Assembly: GCA_025435555.1 (NCBI GenBank)
Contig: JAIWWG010000073.1
Span: forward strand, 115,293 to 179,292
Direction: 5' to 3'
DNA length: 64,000 nucleotides
From: Chytriomyces cf. hyalinus JEL632
Taxonomy: Eukaryota > Chytridiomycota > Chytridiomycetes > Chytridiales > Chytriomycetaceae
Below the pieces are notes generated by a model. The model saw only the letters and a program-made list of their open reading frames with translations. It had not been told where the DNA came from and did no database searches. Positions 10,099-20,737 of this stretch are shown here, in pieces (position 1 is the first letter of the stretch; each line of letters opens with the position of its first letter). The position numbers and the translations under genes were made by a program.

Positions 10099-11886
10099 AT
10101 GTATCACCTTGAACACCTTCACCCGAACAGAAATCCGCGCATTCTCAGAGCATGGCCACAACCGCTGAGGGAGTTCCATATGCCAGAGAACACTAGTGCT
10201 GGGGATGGTATCAGCGAAAGCGAGAAAGAAGGCGAACTGCCGCCACAGTCCCGACCAATCACTCCCGAAGCGTTGCCCTTCTCAGTACCTCGACACCCAA
10301 CTTGGTCGCTTGCTCTCGCTGGTGCTGTCGCAACTCTTCGTGCAATTGTAGCGTCACTAAACTCGGAGCATGTTGACCTGGCCATGTTCAGACACATCCG
10401 CCTCCTGTCCGAGCTGGCTGCTGTTCCAACCCACTATCGCGTTGTTATCACCGATATTACGATTCCGAGGAGGTCGGACGTTACTCTCTTGGACATGAAA
10501 CCAGAAGATACGGAAGGGGACTTTCCAGCAGAGTGGATTGAATTTGGACCCTCATTGGCCGATTTCATCTCATCAGCGCGGAATTCGTTCAGTGGAGATA
10601 CTCTCGCAGAGAATGGGACTCAAGTATCTTCCTCAGCCCCGTCAACTCAAGCCATCAACAGCGCCATTGATCCTGATTCAGTTGTGCTGTACATCCATGG
10701 CGGCGCCTGTGAGGAAACCCTTGATTCAAATCTATCCCATCACAATCTCAATATTCACCAAGAAATAATAGATTGCCTCGGCAGCCGCAAAACACACCGT
10801 GGAATCACATGGAAAGTTGCAAAATACAGCAACTGCCGCGTCCTGTCCATCGATTACAGACTCGCACCCGAACACGTGTTCCCACTCCCGCTGCATGACG
10901 TGATTTCAGCATACTCATTTCTCGTGAATCCGCCGGAAAATAGCAATTCGAAAAAATACGATGCTTCGAAAATTGTGTTTATGGGCGATTCTGCCGGGGG
11001 TGGGCTTGCGTTGGCGGCGATTTTGTGGCTGAGAGATCATGGTAGTGATACGGGGTTAGCGATGCCTGGTGGTGCTGCGCTGTTGAGTCCGTGGCTAGAT
11101 TTGACCCATTCCATGCCAAGCTTTCGATCCATGGCAAAGTACGACTATTTACCCGATAAAGTCAAGGACAAGATTCTCAATGAAGATCGAAATCACTATG
11201 TAAGATTTCGACGTCTTTGCGGTCAACTGCTCTCCACTAAAATATCTATGTTAAATCGGCAGTACATCCAAGACAACTCAATCATACAAGACCCTCTCGT
11301 ATCACCTCTGTTCGCAGTAGAACGCTCTGAAGTTCCACTTCCAGCAATCCTGATCCAAATTGGCGAGTGCGAGCGATTGCGCGATGAAAACCTTTTCTTT
11401 GTCCAAACTGTATTTCCAAACAGTGCCATTCAACTGGAAATGTATGAATCCATGGTAAAAAAACTCCTTGCTTGAACCTTGATTTTGCTTGCATTTGGTT
11501 CGCGTTCTGACATTGGATATTTTTCGCGCTTTGTTATTTTTTCACAGGTTCACGTGTTCCAGTTCTTTAGCACCATTCTGCCGTTTGCTGAATTCGCTGT
11601 CGAAAGGCTGGGATCCTTTGTACAAACAGTAACGCGTTCAGAGTCAACCGAACCCGCAATTTCTCGTCAAATGAAACGATTCAGGCATTCAGACGACTTC
11701 CCGGGTGAACTCATGACCTCGCAAGACATTACAAAATACTTGGAGCAAGGAGAACTGGGCAACGACTGGGAGTTTGAGAATGATCGCAAAGAGGGTGGGC
11801 CAGTGGATCTTGTCACGAGTGTGGAAGATGTTGTCAGGCTGGACCAAGAGATTGTAAACGCGCTGATCATGGCTCGATTGAAGTAG
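10099..11886 (+). CDS. Hormone-sensitive-lipase-family alpha/beta hydrolase
   Basis: Four exons (10099-10708, 10772-11199, 11263-11454, 11548-11886) give about 522 residues. Two of the three introns are exactly 63 bp and contain no in-frame stop, so the frame looks continuous without splicing. Splicing restores the HSL oxyanion-hole motif HGGAYCLGSRKTHR (otherwise HGGACEE...) and the block NHYYIQDNSIIQDPLVSPLFA. The nucleophile is in GDSAGG. YRLAPEHVFPLP, the acid-bearing DPLVSPLFA region and the catalytic-His region MVHVFQ are in the usual order. The N-terminal 100 residues are low in complexity, and the C-terminal 90 residues are acidic. The family hydrolyses short- to medium-chain esters or sterol esters; the substrate cannot be read from sequence. 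The start at 10099 is used because upstream in-frame sequence is antisense to RRN7 exon 1. Confidence 0.9.
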
Positions 11887-12072
11887 CAAGAAACACCGTC
11901 ACTTTATTCTGTTACCGTAATACTTAAAAACTATACAGAAAAATACATAAATTCCATTCAAAAAAGCATGAGTCAAACAGGAACGCAAAAACATCCGAAA
12001 TGCGAGAAGTTGTCCATGCAAGAAACGGAAGTGTCGAGAGGTCTTCGGTACAAGAAATACAATATATCCAAA

Positions 12073-14161
12073 TTATTTAGAGTGTTTGTTGAGCAGCTCA
12101 ACAAATGATCGCGTAAGTCCAGGTGAACGGTATTCTGCCTCTTGAAACGCTCTCCGGAGCAGCGCAACAGATTCAGGGGCATCCCCTACTCTTACGAGAT
12201 CTCTGAGAACCACATCTACCAGTACTCCAGAGTCAAAATAGTGCTGATTCGGTGTTCGCTGTTGTTGCAGTTGCACAGGTTGTGGTTGCTGATAAATAAC
12301 ATTTTGCGGTGACGCGTGCACCCGCACGCCAACCATCCCCCCAACATTGTATTGCCGATACAAAGGAGTTGTCGGTGGTGCGGACGGATTCAGATGGGAA
12401 CCAACTAAAGGTCTCACTGAGTGTCTTCCCATCGTGTCGAAACCTGGGCTTTGACTCATTGATTGCGCGCCTCTTGCTAAAGCTGGAACATTGGGAACGT
12501 TTGCTGGTTTTGGAGGTACTGCGGGCCTCACGGTTCCAAAGTCCCACGCGTCGTCCGGATCCAGTTGTCTAAAACGAGTCATTCATTAGCAAGTGCTTTC
12601 CTTTGATCAATGAAAGCCGAGGAAAGGGAATCGTTCAAACTCACAAGCTAAAGTCCACTGCAGAACAAAGAGAGTCCCCTTCATCCAAGCCACACAAGTA
12701 TTGTTCGTGACGCAGAATAAGGTCCACTAAATCCTTCCACGATTTAGCAGCAAGAATAAATTTATGTCTTAGAAGTTGACTGGCGTGGGGGCGCTGCAAT
12801 GAGTCGAAAAATTAGTTTTCAGATGTCGCAACAAGGAATGTCACAAAATGAAGTTTCGATTAATAAGGACGGTTTTCTGACGTTTTCGGGGTTCTTTTGA
12901 AGGCAATGCTTGATAAAGTCTTTGAAACCCGACGAGAATTTGGGTCCCTCCAGGCGGGGTGGTGCATTTTCTGGAATCAGAAACAGAGCCTTCATCGGAG
13001 ACAAGTCCGCATAAGGGGGTTGGCCATTCGCAAGTTCCAACGCTGTAATTCCAAGACTCCAGATATCCGCCTGAATCGAACTGGTAAGTGTATGTAGCCA
13101 GCTTCTACATCATTTCAAGTCTAACCTTTTTGTCGTAACCAGCCTGTTCAATGATTTCTGGAGCCATCCCTGTTAATTTCGTATGGTCAGATTCGCTCTT
13201 CGGTGCATATCGGCAGAAACTTACAATAAGGTGTTCCAACAAACGTGTTCATTTTTTTGATGGTCATGGTTTGCGATAACTGCCCCGACACCCCAAAATC
13301 GGCAATTTTGACTCTTCCATTACTGCTCAGGAGAACGTTTGCGGCTGGTTCGCGTTGCGGCACGTTAATTTTTTTTGGAATGCCCTTGGCGAACCCGTAA
13401 AATTCAAAGTCACCTTTGATGTCCCTGTGCAGCTTATTCTCCGAATGCAGGTATTCGAGCCCCTTCAACAGCTCCTTCATAATCGTCGCGATATACACCT
13501 CTTCGAACACGCCCGACTGCATCTGACTCGCAAAAAAAAAGAATCACATGGGGATGTGCACTGATTTTAGCCCAACCAAGCATTCGGAAAAAACACCAGC
13601 ATTTTCCGTTTGCTCACCAAATCTAAACACGACCCTCCCGCACAATACTCCATCACTATCCAAAGTTTGGCTTGCTTTATATAGCTCCCATAGTATTTCG
13701 TAATGTACTCGGAATTCAGTTGCGACAGAATAGTGATTTCTTGTTGAATGTCTTCGAGCTCGTCTTCGGCGGCTGTAGTTGGTTTTCCATTATGGTGGTA
13801 TATTGAAAAGGGGTGGTTTTGAGGATATGCGGTTGTGCGTGTGGGGAAGCGAGGTCATAGCTCACCGTCCAAATCAATGATTTTGATGGCCACGGGTGTG
13901 CCGCTTTCGATGTGGAAGCCCTGCTTTCGGAATACTGAATGAATATCACGGAAAGCATGATATTGAGGTGCCAATTGCCTTGAATACTTGTCCGAAACTG
14001 CCCTTTCCGATTCGCTCCTGTTTGGGGGTTTGAGAGGTGGCAACGGTGAGCTTTGAGGCTATTCGCAGGCTATTCGCGATTTTAAAGTGCACCTGCTTCG
14101 TATAAATGAGCTCCGGATCGATGGTGCGAGAGGATTTGGATGCTTGGGACGACGCTCGCAT
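12073..14161 (-). CDS. STE20-family (germinal-centre type) Ser/Thr protein kinase
   Basis: Ten exons (14161-14093, 14017-13979, 13920-13866, 13772-13618, 13522-13414, 13344-13225, 13169-13126, 13070-12882, 12793-12645, 12568-12073) give about 474 residues. The kinase domain is N-terminal and complete: [62 protein letters not shown] and the GCK-type tail LRHKFI. The order and wording follow MST3/YSK1/Sps1/Kic1-like kinases. The C-terminal 200 residues are Pro/Gln-rich and probably regulatory. The intron after GSFGQVFK appears to start with GC rather than GT (13978-13921), and two introns are 3n long without stops. These kinases act in polarity, cell-wall and septation signalling in fungi; which branch this one serves is not decided here. 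Confidence 0.93.
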
Positions 14162-14259
14162 CTTGAAATATTTCGCGTGCTTTATTTTAACTTACTTTTT
14201 ATTGTTTGGACAATAACATGACTGGTCCGCATCAAAAGAGAACACCGAACCTCAGCTGT

Positions 14260-16661
14260 TCAAAAATATCTTCCATCACCAACTTCAAAAACATTCACAC
14301 TCTTTCCACACACGTTCACATCGACACTCCCTTCATCTCTTCGACTTGACGAATCTGTCACTCGGCTCCCCACTTCCAAGTTCAGCGGTACGGTCCTGTT
14401 TTCGATTTCCATCATCATTTTTACTTGCTCCTTTTTGGAGTTGATGCATGTGGACCGCATAATGTCTTTCATGACTGCGATGGATGTGGGGAGTAGGATA
14501 CCGGAAACTTTCATTGTGAATGCACTCATAGTCGTTGCGACTGACTTGGACGAGTTGGAGGTACTTGATTCTAACCGTTCCACGCGCTCAAGTTTTACAA
14601 TCTAAGCCAGAGGTATAAGCAAAAGACGAAAACAGCGATGAAAGTTTAAAAAAGTCGGTATCCTCACATCTGCCATTTTCAGACTCGCGTTGAGGAACGG
14701 AGATGGGGAAATAAGTACAGGCTGATGAAGAGCACGTTTTTCAACGCTGTGCTCCGTCCAGTCCGTGAGAAACTCTTTTAGTTTCACAATCGTTTCCTCG
14801 CCGGATAACACAAGCTGGCATGGAATCGCATCCGCTTCGGGAGCAGTAACCCTTTCGTCAGAAATGAAATTCAATAATCAGAAACCTGACCATGCTTGAG
14901 GCCATAAGAAATCAAGTCTCTCACGTCCTTCCTGGCTGAATTCGTTCCATTTCCATAATTTCTTGACGCGCTTCATTCTTTTCATCCTCATTCCCTTCTT
15001 CCAGACCCGTGTAAGTCGACGTTTTCTTCACTTTTTGTAATGCAACGATGCGCTTGAAATGAATCTTTTTGGCAGTGAGAACATTTCGCAGCGCCAGACT
15101 TGCTTTCGCCAGAACCGCGCGAAAATGACTAGTTGGATTTCCGTCTGCGTCCGGAGACTGAAAGAGAACAGTGAATTCAGAGTTCATGTAGTAGAAATAG
15201 TCCGTGTTCTTTGACATGAGGGATGCGCAGAGTGATTTGAAAGACTGTCGCCTGTTGAAGAAATTGGTTCACCACTCATTGCGATGATGGAATGAAAAAA
15301 CCTAACCATTCGCTCTCTTTTGCCACAAAGTGGTTCAATTCGTTCCTTTCAAACGGTTTCAACGCGACTCCAGGTTTAATGGCGAGAATTCGCGTCATCA
15401 GCGCAATATGTGTTGGTGCTCTTGGTCCGTTGGGGTATACGTGGCTGATTAAGCATTGATCAAATCGTGCTTTCAAAGTCTGACGGAGTTCTTGTGAGTC
15501 CACCAAAACAGAGCGTATGCAACCAAAAATTAAGCAAGGCGTACCAGAGATTGCAGTGGAATTTTCAGTTGATGGTTATGCAGGGTTAAGAAATTGTCTT
15601 CTTCCGTCCTTTCTTGTAGCCAGGGATGAAGTTCGGTGGAAACGATCGAGAACCCGGTTTTCAGAGAGTAATCCTTTGGAGTCGAAATTTTAGCGAATAC
15701 AGATAAGAGCGGCAGTTTGGATTCTGTTACCATAAGATCCGCTTCATTTGGGTCTGATGGGCTATCCATTGAGTCGGTCATCTAAAGTCGAACATGTTCG
15801 TAATCCTTCTTGCGAAAAAGATGCAAAGAAATACAACTTTACATTGGCCGATTCGGGTGATATTTTCGGCTCTCCTGATTTCTCCATCTCGACCGCCTGA
15901 TTTGGTTTTGAATTCGATGATGTATCAGCCACAGGTTTCGCAGGTCGAGAAGGCGCTGTATGCAGCTTGTCAGGAAACAACATCGGAAGCCACTTTTTCG
16001 AATGCTCATCTTTCGGTTTGCTAGTCAAGAGAGAAAATAGTCTCGATCGAGGTTCTTCAACAACCGTGCACAATTTCTCGGGCACGATTCCTTTCCAAGG
16101 TTCTTGAACATGTGTCACAGGCGCCCGTGCGCACATTTCTTCGAATTGGACAAGAAGCGCATCCGAATTCGAATCCTTCTTTTCGTCCATGTCGGCTTCC
16201 TCCAAGTCTGAATCTGAATCTAAAGCCAAATCTTCGACAGCTGATTGGGTTCGAGCATCCAACCAAGACGAAGAGCCCGAACATGATTCGATACTGCTGA
16301 GAACGCTGAATGGATCAGAAGGGACACGCATGAGTGTTGCGGATTGCCCCATTCCGAATGGATTGCGTGTCTTGGCAGTGGACGTTGCGTTTATCGAAGG
16401 TTTCGGTGTAAGCACCGGTTTAACGCTCACTGGCGCCTGCTGTGGAACAAGACTGCTGGTATTCGATGGAGGAGGGGCATGTCCCTCGCGTTGGAGTCGA
16501 TGTTTCTCCTGTGGTCTAGAGTTAGAGGGAGAGCGGTATAGGGTTCCAGGAAGGGCTCATGCATCTCTCACTCGCAGCGCTGCAAGCCCGCCGCTTTTGG
16601 CTCGTTTGGGACTGGCTCCGTTGGCCTCGTTCTCGGAACTGGCGCGTTTCATGGGTTTCAT
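14260..16661 (-). CDS. DONSON: DONSON-family replication factor
   Basis: Seven exons on the minus strand run from 16661 (MKPMKRASSENEANG...) to 14260. The first intron follows GLAALR at 16572, and exon 2 spans 16508-15843. The N-terminal 250 residues are disordered with acidic stretches. The conserved part includes PKDYSLKTGFSI (DONSON: DWSLKT.LLFTS), WRQSFKSLCASLMSKNTDYFYYMNSEFTVLFQ read through two junctions, and a C-terminal block with the PTSIAVMKDIM region. This FY....FTVLF signature is the hallmark of DONSON. In animals DONSON helps load GINS/CDC45 to build the CMG helicase and protects stalled forks. Yeasts lack it. The start codon lies only 26 bp from the stop codon of the upstream membrane-protein gene, so its promoter must overlap that gene. 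Confidence 0.82.
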
Positions 16662-16687
16662 TTTTGTGTGATTTTGTTCAAGCATTT

Positions 16688-17803
16688 TTATTCAGATGGC
16701 TTCGCTGAGGTCGAAGTTCGCTGGACGCTGGACTTTGGGTGCGGTGGGGGGGTCAGCTGCTCGTCAAGAGACGCGGGAATACTGTATCTTTCTTGTCGGC
16801 GCTTTTCTGTGTGGGAAGGAAGTTATAAGTGTTTGGAATACCTCACGCAACTACTCACTGTAGAGATGTTCCATATTCATCAACTGCTGTAGGATGTAGC
16901 TTTGCACTGTCCAGGCCAATGAAAGGTCTTCGATGCTCGTGTCGGGAGAGCTTGCCATGTGAACAACAGCTACGTTCAGAGCCAAGGTTAACCCCGACCG
17001 AACCACTAAAAACAACATGTATCAGCAGTAAGTCAGCATAAGACTCTCCTTCGCGGGTAATCACCATTCTCAATTAACAGCTGTCCAGCCAAATTCGACA
17101 TCCCACCAACCCTGCCTGAAATGAGCAACGCGACAGAGCCAGCCGTCGCCAGAACATCGCACATGATATCAGCAATGGTATAATGCCGCAAAGTGTCTTG
17201 GTTCTGATAAAACTGGCAAGCTTGGATGCTGTCATCCCACTCGGCATAAGTCAGAGTGAAATCAGCAATGGTCGATCCAAGTCGATACAACAGCACCAAA
17301 GACAGGAGAATAAGGAATATTTTGCTTTCTCTTGTTGTGCTGTACGTCTTGACGAGAATGAACGCGTCTTTTTTTTTTTTTTTTTTTGAGTGGCTGGGGG
17401 GGGTCTCAGAGTCGCGCAACGCGCAAGAAACGATCCCCACTCACCAAATAGCAGCAGAAAGCCTTGGAACGTCACAACTGCGAACATAGCCAGTGGGGCA
17501 CAGCTGGATCTGTCTGCAAAGTATACTGGCAGATACAAGCACGAGTTGAGAAGAATAAGAGCGTTGAACGCAATCGTGACTGCGTTGAAGAAGATTGGCT
17601 TTTTTGATTTAAAGCGTATCTGATACGCAAGCTCCGGTACTGTGAGTTTGCGCGTTGCATGTCGGGTAAGTAAGTATTTTTCCGAAAGCTGCACTTTCGG
17701 AGACCCAGTCACCTGTATCCACCAACGTGCTACAGCTTGCCTGAATCGTAAGCCCCAGAAAGATGCAAATCAGGGGCAGGCCAGTGGGACTGCAGTTGGC
17801 CAT
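16688..17803 (-). CDS. Seven-helix membrane protein, array copy 1 (intact)
   Basis: Five exons (17803-17713, 17639-17445, 17367-17065, 17005-16859, 16806-16688), each junction in phase 1, give about 284 residues. Hydrophobic segments, one or two per exon, are: TGLPLICIFLGLTIQASC, IFFNAVTIAFNALILLNSC, LAMFAVVTFQGFLLLF, IFLILLSLVLLYRLG, IADIMCDVLATAGSVALLI, LTLALNVAVVHMA and LAWTVQSYILQQLMNME. The short tail is basic and then Pro/Ser-rich. A conserved FADRSSC loop follows helix 2. I do not recognise the family; the topology resembles a 7TM receptor but no rhodopsin, glucose-receptor, mPR or Stm1 motif is seen. The acceptor before exon 3 is preceded by a 19-base T-run (plus strand 17369-17387). 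Confidence 0.75.
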
Positions 17804-17883
17804 AGATAGGAGAGGAATTTTCCAAAAAACAAGTAATTGTCAATTGCGCTGTATTTTCAACTTGTTATGTGGTGAGCGCCATA

Positions 17884-18069
17884 CTATTCATCTTGTAGGA
17901 CGGCAATTTCCGCTTTCCGTGCAGTCGAACTGCAATGCTTGTTTACCCACGCCTGTCGCTGAAGCTCTGTTGAAAGCAAGATGGGATCAGCGCAACCCAA
18001 GATAACACTCGTTTTGCGAATGACTCCGTTGGTCTTATTTTCGAAACTGGCGCGTTTCATGGGTTTCAT
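17884..18069 (-). repeat. Duplication scar: DONSON 5' fragment fused to a relict array exon
   Basis: On the minus strand, 18069-18022 reads as a near copy of the DONSON start (MKPMKRASFENKTNG against MKPMKRASSENEANG). It breaks off and continues into a segment (SVILGCADPILLS) that is also found downstream of copies 2 and 4. The fragment has no DONSON exon 2 behind it, so it is non-functional. It marks the edge of the unit that was duplicated to make the array. Confidence 0.7.
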
Positions 18070-18098
18070 TTTTTGTGATTTTGCCTGTTCAAGCATTT

Positions 18099-19164
18099 TT
18101 ATTCATGCTGGACGATGGACTTGGGATGCCGTGAAAGGGTGAGCGGCTCGTCGACGCCCACGGGAGTATTGTACTTTTCTTGTTGTCGCTTTTCTGTGTG
18201 AGGGAAGCGTACTATTGAGTATTGGGATACCTTAAGCAACTGACTCACTGTGGATATGCTCCATATTCATCAACTGCTGTAGGATGTAGTTCTGCACCAT
18301 CCAGGTCAACGAAAGGTCTTGGAAGCACATGTCGGGAGAGTTTGCCACGTACACAACAGCTCCATTCAGAGCCAAGGTTAACCCCGACCGAACCACTAAG
18401 AAACAAAATGCATCAGCAGTGAGGCAGCATAAGACTCGGTAATCACCATTCTCAATCAACAGCTGTCCAGCCAAATTCGACATCCCACCAACCCTGCCTG
18501 AAATGAGCAACGCGACAGAGCCAACCGTCGCCAGAACATCGCACATGATATCAGCAATGGTATAATGCTGCAATGTGTCTTCTTCTGATGAAACAGGCAA
18601 GCTTGAACGCTGTCATCCCACTCGGCATTGGCCAGAATCAAATCGACAATGCTCGATCCAAGTCGATAGAACAGCGCCCACGACAGGAGGATGAGGAATA
18701 TTTTGTTTTCACTTGTGCTGTACGTCTTGATGAGAATAAACGTGTGTTTTTTGGAGGGAAAAGTCTCAGAGTCGGGTTGACGCACAAGAAACAATTCTCA
18801 CTCACCAAACACCAGCATGAAGCCGTGGTATATCGCAGCTGCGAAAACAGTCAGCGGGGTACAGCTGGATCTGTCTGCAAAGTATACTGGCAGATACAAG
18901 CACGAGTTGAGAAGAAGAAGTGCGTTGAACGCAATTGTGACGGCATTGAAGAATATTGGTGTTTCTGATTTAAAGCGTATCTGATGCAAAAGCTCCGGTA
19001 CTGCGAGTTTGCGCGTTGTGTGTCGGTGCAAGTAAGTATTTTTCCGAAAGCTGCACTTTTGGAGACAAGTCACCTGTATCCACCAACATGCTACAACTTG
19101 CCTGAATCTTAAGCCCTAGAAGGATGCAAATCAGGGGCAGACCGGTGGGACTGCAGTTGGCCAT
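18099..19164 (-). pseudogene. Seven-helix membrane protein, array copy 2 (decayed)
   Basis: This copy is nearly identical in layout to copies 1 and 3: it starts MANCSPTGLPLICILLGL, the second exon ends in LVFGE at a GTGAGA donor, and the tail exon ends near 18099. Two lesions are visible. A 1-nt deletion near 18580 (compare the plus-strand GTGTCTTGGTTCTGAT of copy 1 with GTGTCTTCTTCTGAT here) shifts the frame between the WDDSVQACLF and HYTIADIMCD blocks. The exon-3 acceptor, CAG or AAG just before the DVFILVK-type start in the other copies, has no AG here (AAAACACACG). Together these make a normal product unlikely. A sequencing error could explain the deletion but not both lesions. Confidence 0.7.
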
Positions 19165-19229
19165 AGATAGGAGATAGATTTTCCAAAAACTGGTAAATCT
19201 CAATCGCGTTCTATTTTCAACAAACACCT

Positions 19230-19493
19230 GGTAAGCGCAATGCCATTTATTTTGCGTTGCCTTCTCTTTTCCATGCCACGATGCCCTCACGGAAAAGTAG
19301 GCCGGCTTTTTCCAATCCCCTGTAGTCGACTGCAATGCTTGTTTACCAACGCCAGTCCCTGAAAGCAAAATGGGATCAGCGCAACCCAAGAATACACTGC
19401 AGGAACGCCTCAACTGTGGACGTTTTGGCTCGTTTTGAGACTGACTGCGTTGGTCTCGTTCTCGAAACTGGCGCGTTTCATGGGCTTCCATAA
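19230..19493 (-). repeat. Second duplication scar with DONSON 5' fragment
   Basis: Between copies 2 and 3 the plus-strand stretch 19421-19493 again matches the DONSON exon-1 region, including TTTTGGCTCGTTTTGAGACTG and GGCGCGTTTCATGGG. The minus-strand side continues into the same relict segment (LGCADPILLS) seen at the first scar. It extends further into the DONSON exon than the first scar does. The original DONSON ATG context is altered, and no downstream DONSON exons follow. Confidence 0.65.
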
Positions 19494-19509
19494 TTTTGTT
19501 CAAGCAATT

Positions 19510-20629
19510 TTATTCGGATGGCTTCACTGAAGTCGAAGTTGGCATGAAGATCGACTTGGGATGCCGTGAGAGGTTCGGCGGCTCCTCGATTCCCACAGGA
19601 GTATTGTACCTTTCTTGCCGTCGTTTTTCTGTGTGGGGTAAGCACACCATCAGGTATTGCGTGACCTCAGATAAATGACTCACTGTAGACATGCTCCATG
19701 TTCATCAGCTGCATTAGGATGTAATTCTGGATCATCCAAGTCAAGGAAAGATCGTCAAAGCTCATGGCACCAGAATGCGCCACGTACATAACTGCTCCGT
19801 TCAAAGCCAAGGTCAACCCCGACCGCACCACTGACCATGCGAAACCCCAATAAAAAAAGGAACAGGTGTCAGCAACAAGCAGAATACAATTTTAATTCAC
19901 GGTAATCACCATTTTCAATCAATAGCTGTCCAACCAAACTCGACAGTCCGCCGCTTCCTGAAACGAGCAGCGCAAGAGAGCCAGCAGTTGCCAGCACATC
20001 GCATGAGATATCTGCGAAAGTATAGTGCCGCAAAGTTTCTTGGTTCTGATAAAACAGGCACGCTTGAAGACTCGCGTCCCACGCGGCATACGTCAGAATC
20101 AAGTCGGCAATGCTCGATCCAAGTCGATACAACAATACCAAAGTTAATAAACTGAGGAACATTTTGTTTTCTCTCGTTGTAGTGTACGTCTTGACGAGAA
20201 TAAACACGTCTGCTTTTTTGAGCGATTCAGAGTTGCTGGTCCAGAACAAGGCACGCGGAAGACTCCCACTCACCAAACACGAGCATAAAGCCATGATACA
20301 GTGCAGTTGCCACTACAGTCATCGGAGCACAGCTGTCTCTGTCTGCGAAGTATCCAGGCAGATACAGGCAAGTGTTGACCAAAAGAAGCGCGTTGAACGC
20401 AATTGTGACGGCATTGAAAAACATGCGCGGTTCTGATTTGAAGCGTATCTGATGGACAAGTTCTGGTACTGAAGAGTATGTGTGAGTTGTCAGTGCGCGT
20501 TGGTATCTTCCATCGTTGGAGACGGCGAGTGCAGTCACCTGTATCTACCAGCGTGCTACAGGTTGCCTGAATAGTCAGCCCAAGAATTATGCAAAGCAGG
20601 GGCAGACCGGTGGGACTGCAGTTTGCCAT
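19510..20629 (-). CDS. Seven-helix membrane protein, array copy 3 (intact)
   Basis: Five exons (20629-20539, 20468-20274, 20209-19910, 19830-19684, 19628-19510) have the same sizes and phases as copy 1 (91, 195, 300, 147 and 119 nt) and give about 283 residues. The start is MANCSPTGLPLLCIILGL. The loop motif is FADRDSC, helix 5 is FADISCDVLATAGSLALLVSG, and helix 7 ends QNYILMQLMNMEHVY. The tail reads KKRRQERYNTPVGIEEPP. All donors and acceptors are canonical, with a CAG acceptor at exon 3 unlike the T-run-bounded one of copy 1. It is probably functional. The family is unrecognised. Confidence 0.75.
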
Positions 20630-20737
20630 AGGGTCTGAGGGATTTCCAAGAACTTGTAAATCTCTAATGATTTTTACCTCAACAGCAGGTCGCGCTTTGG
20701 AGATGGCCACCTCTTATGATATCTCTACCGTTTATTT

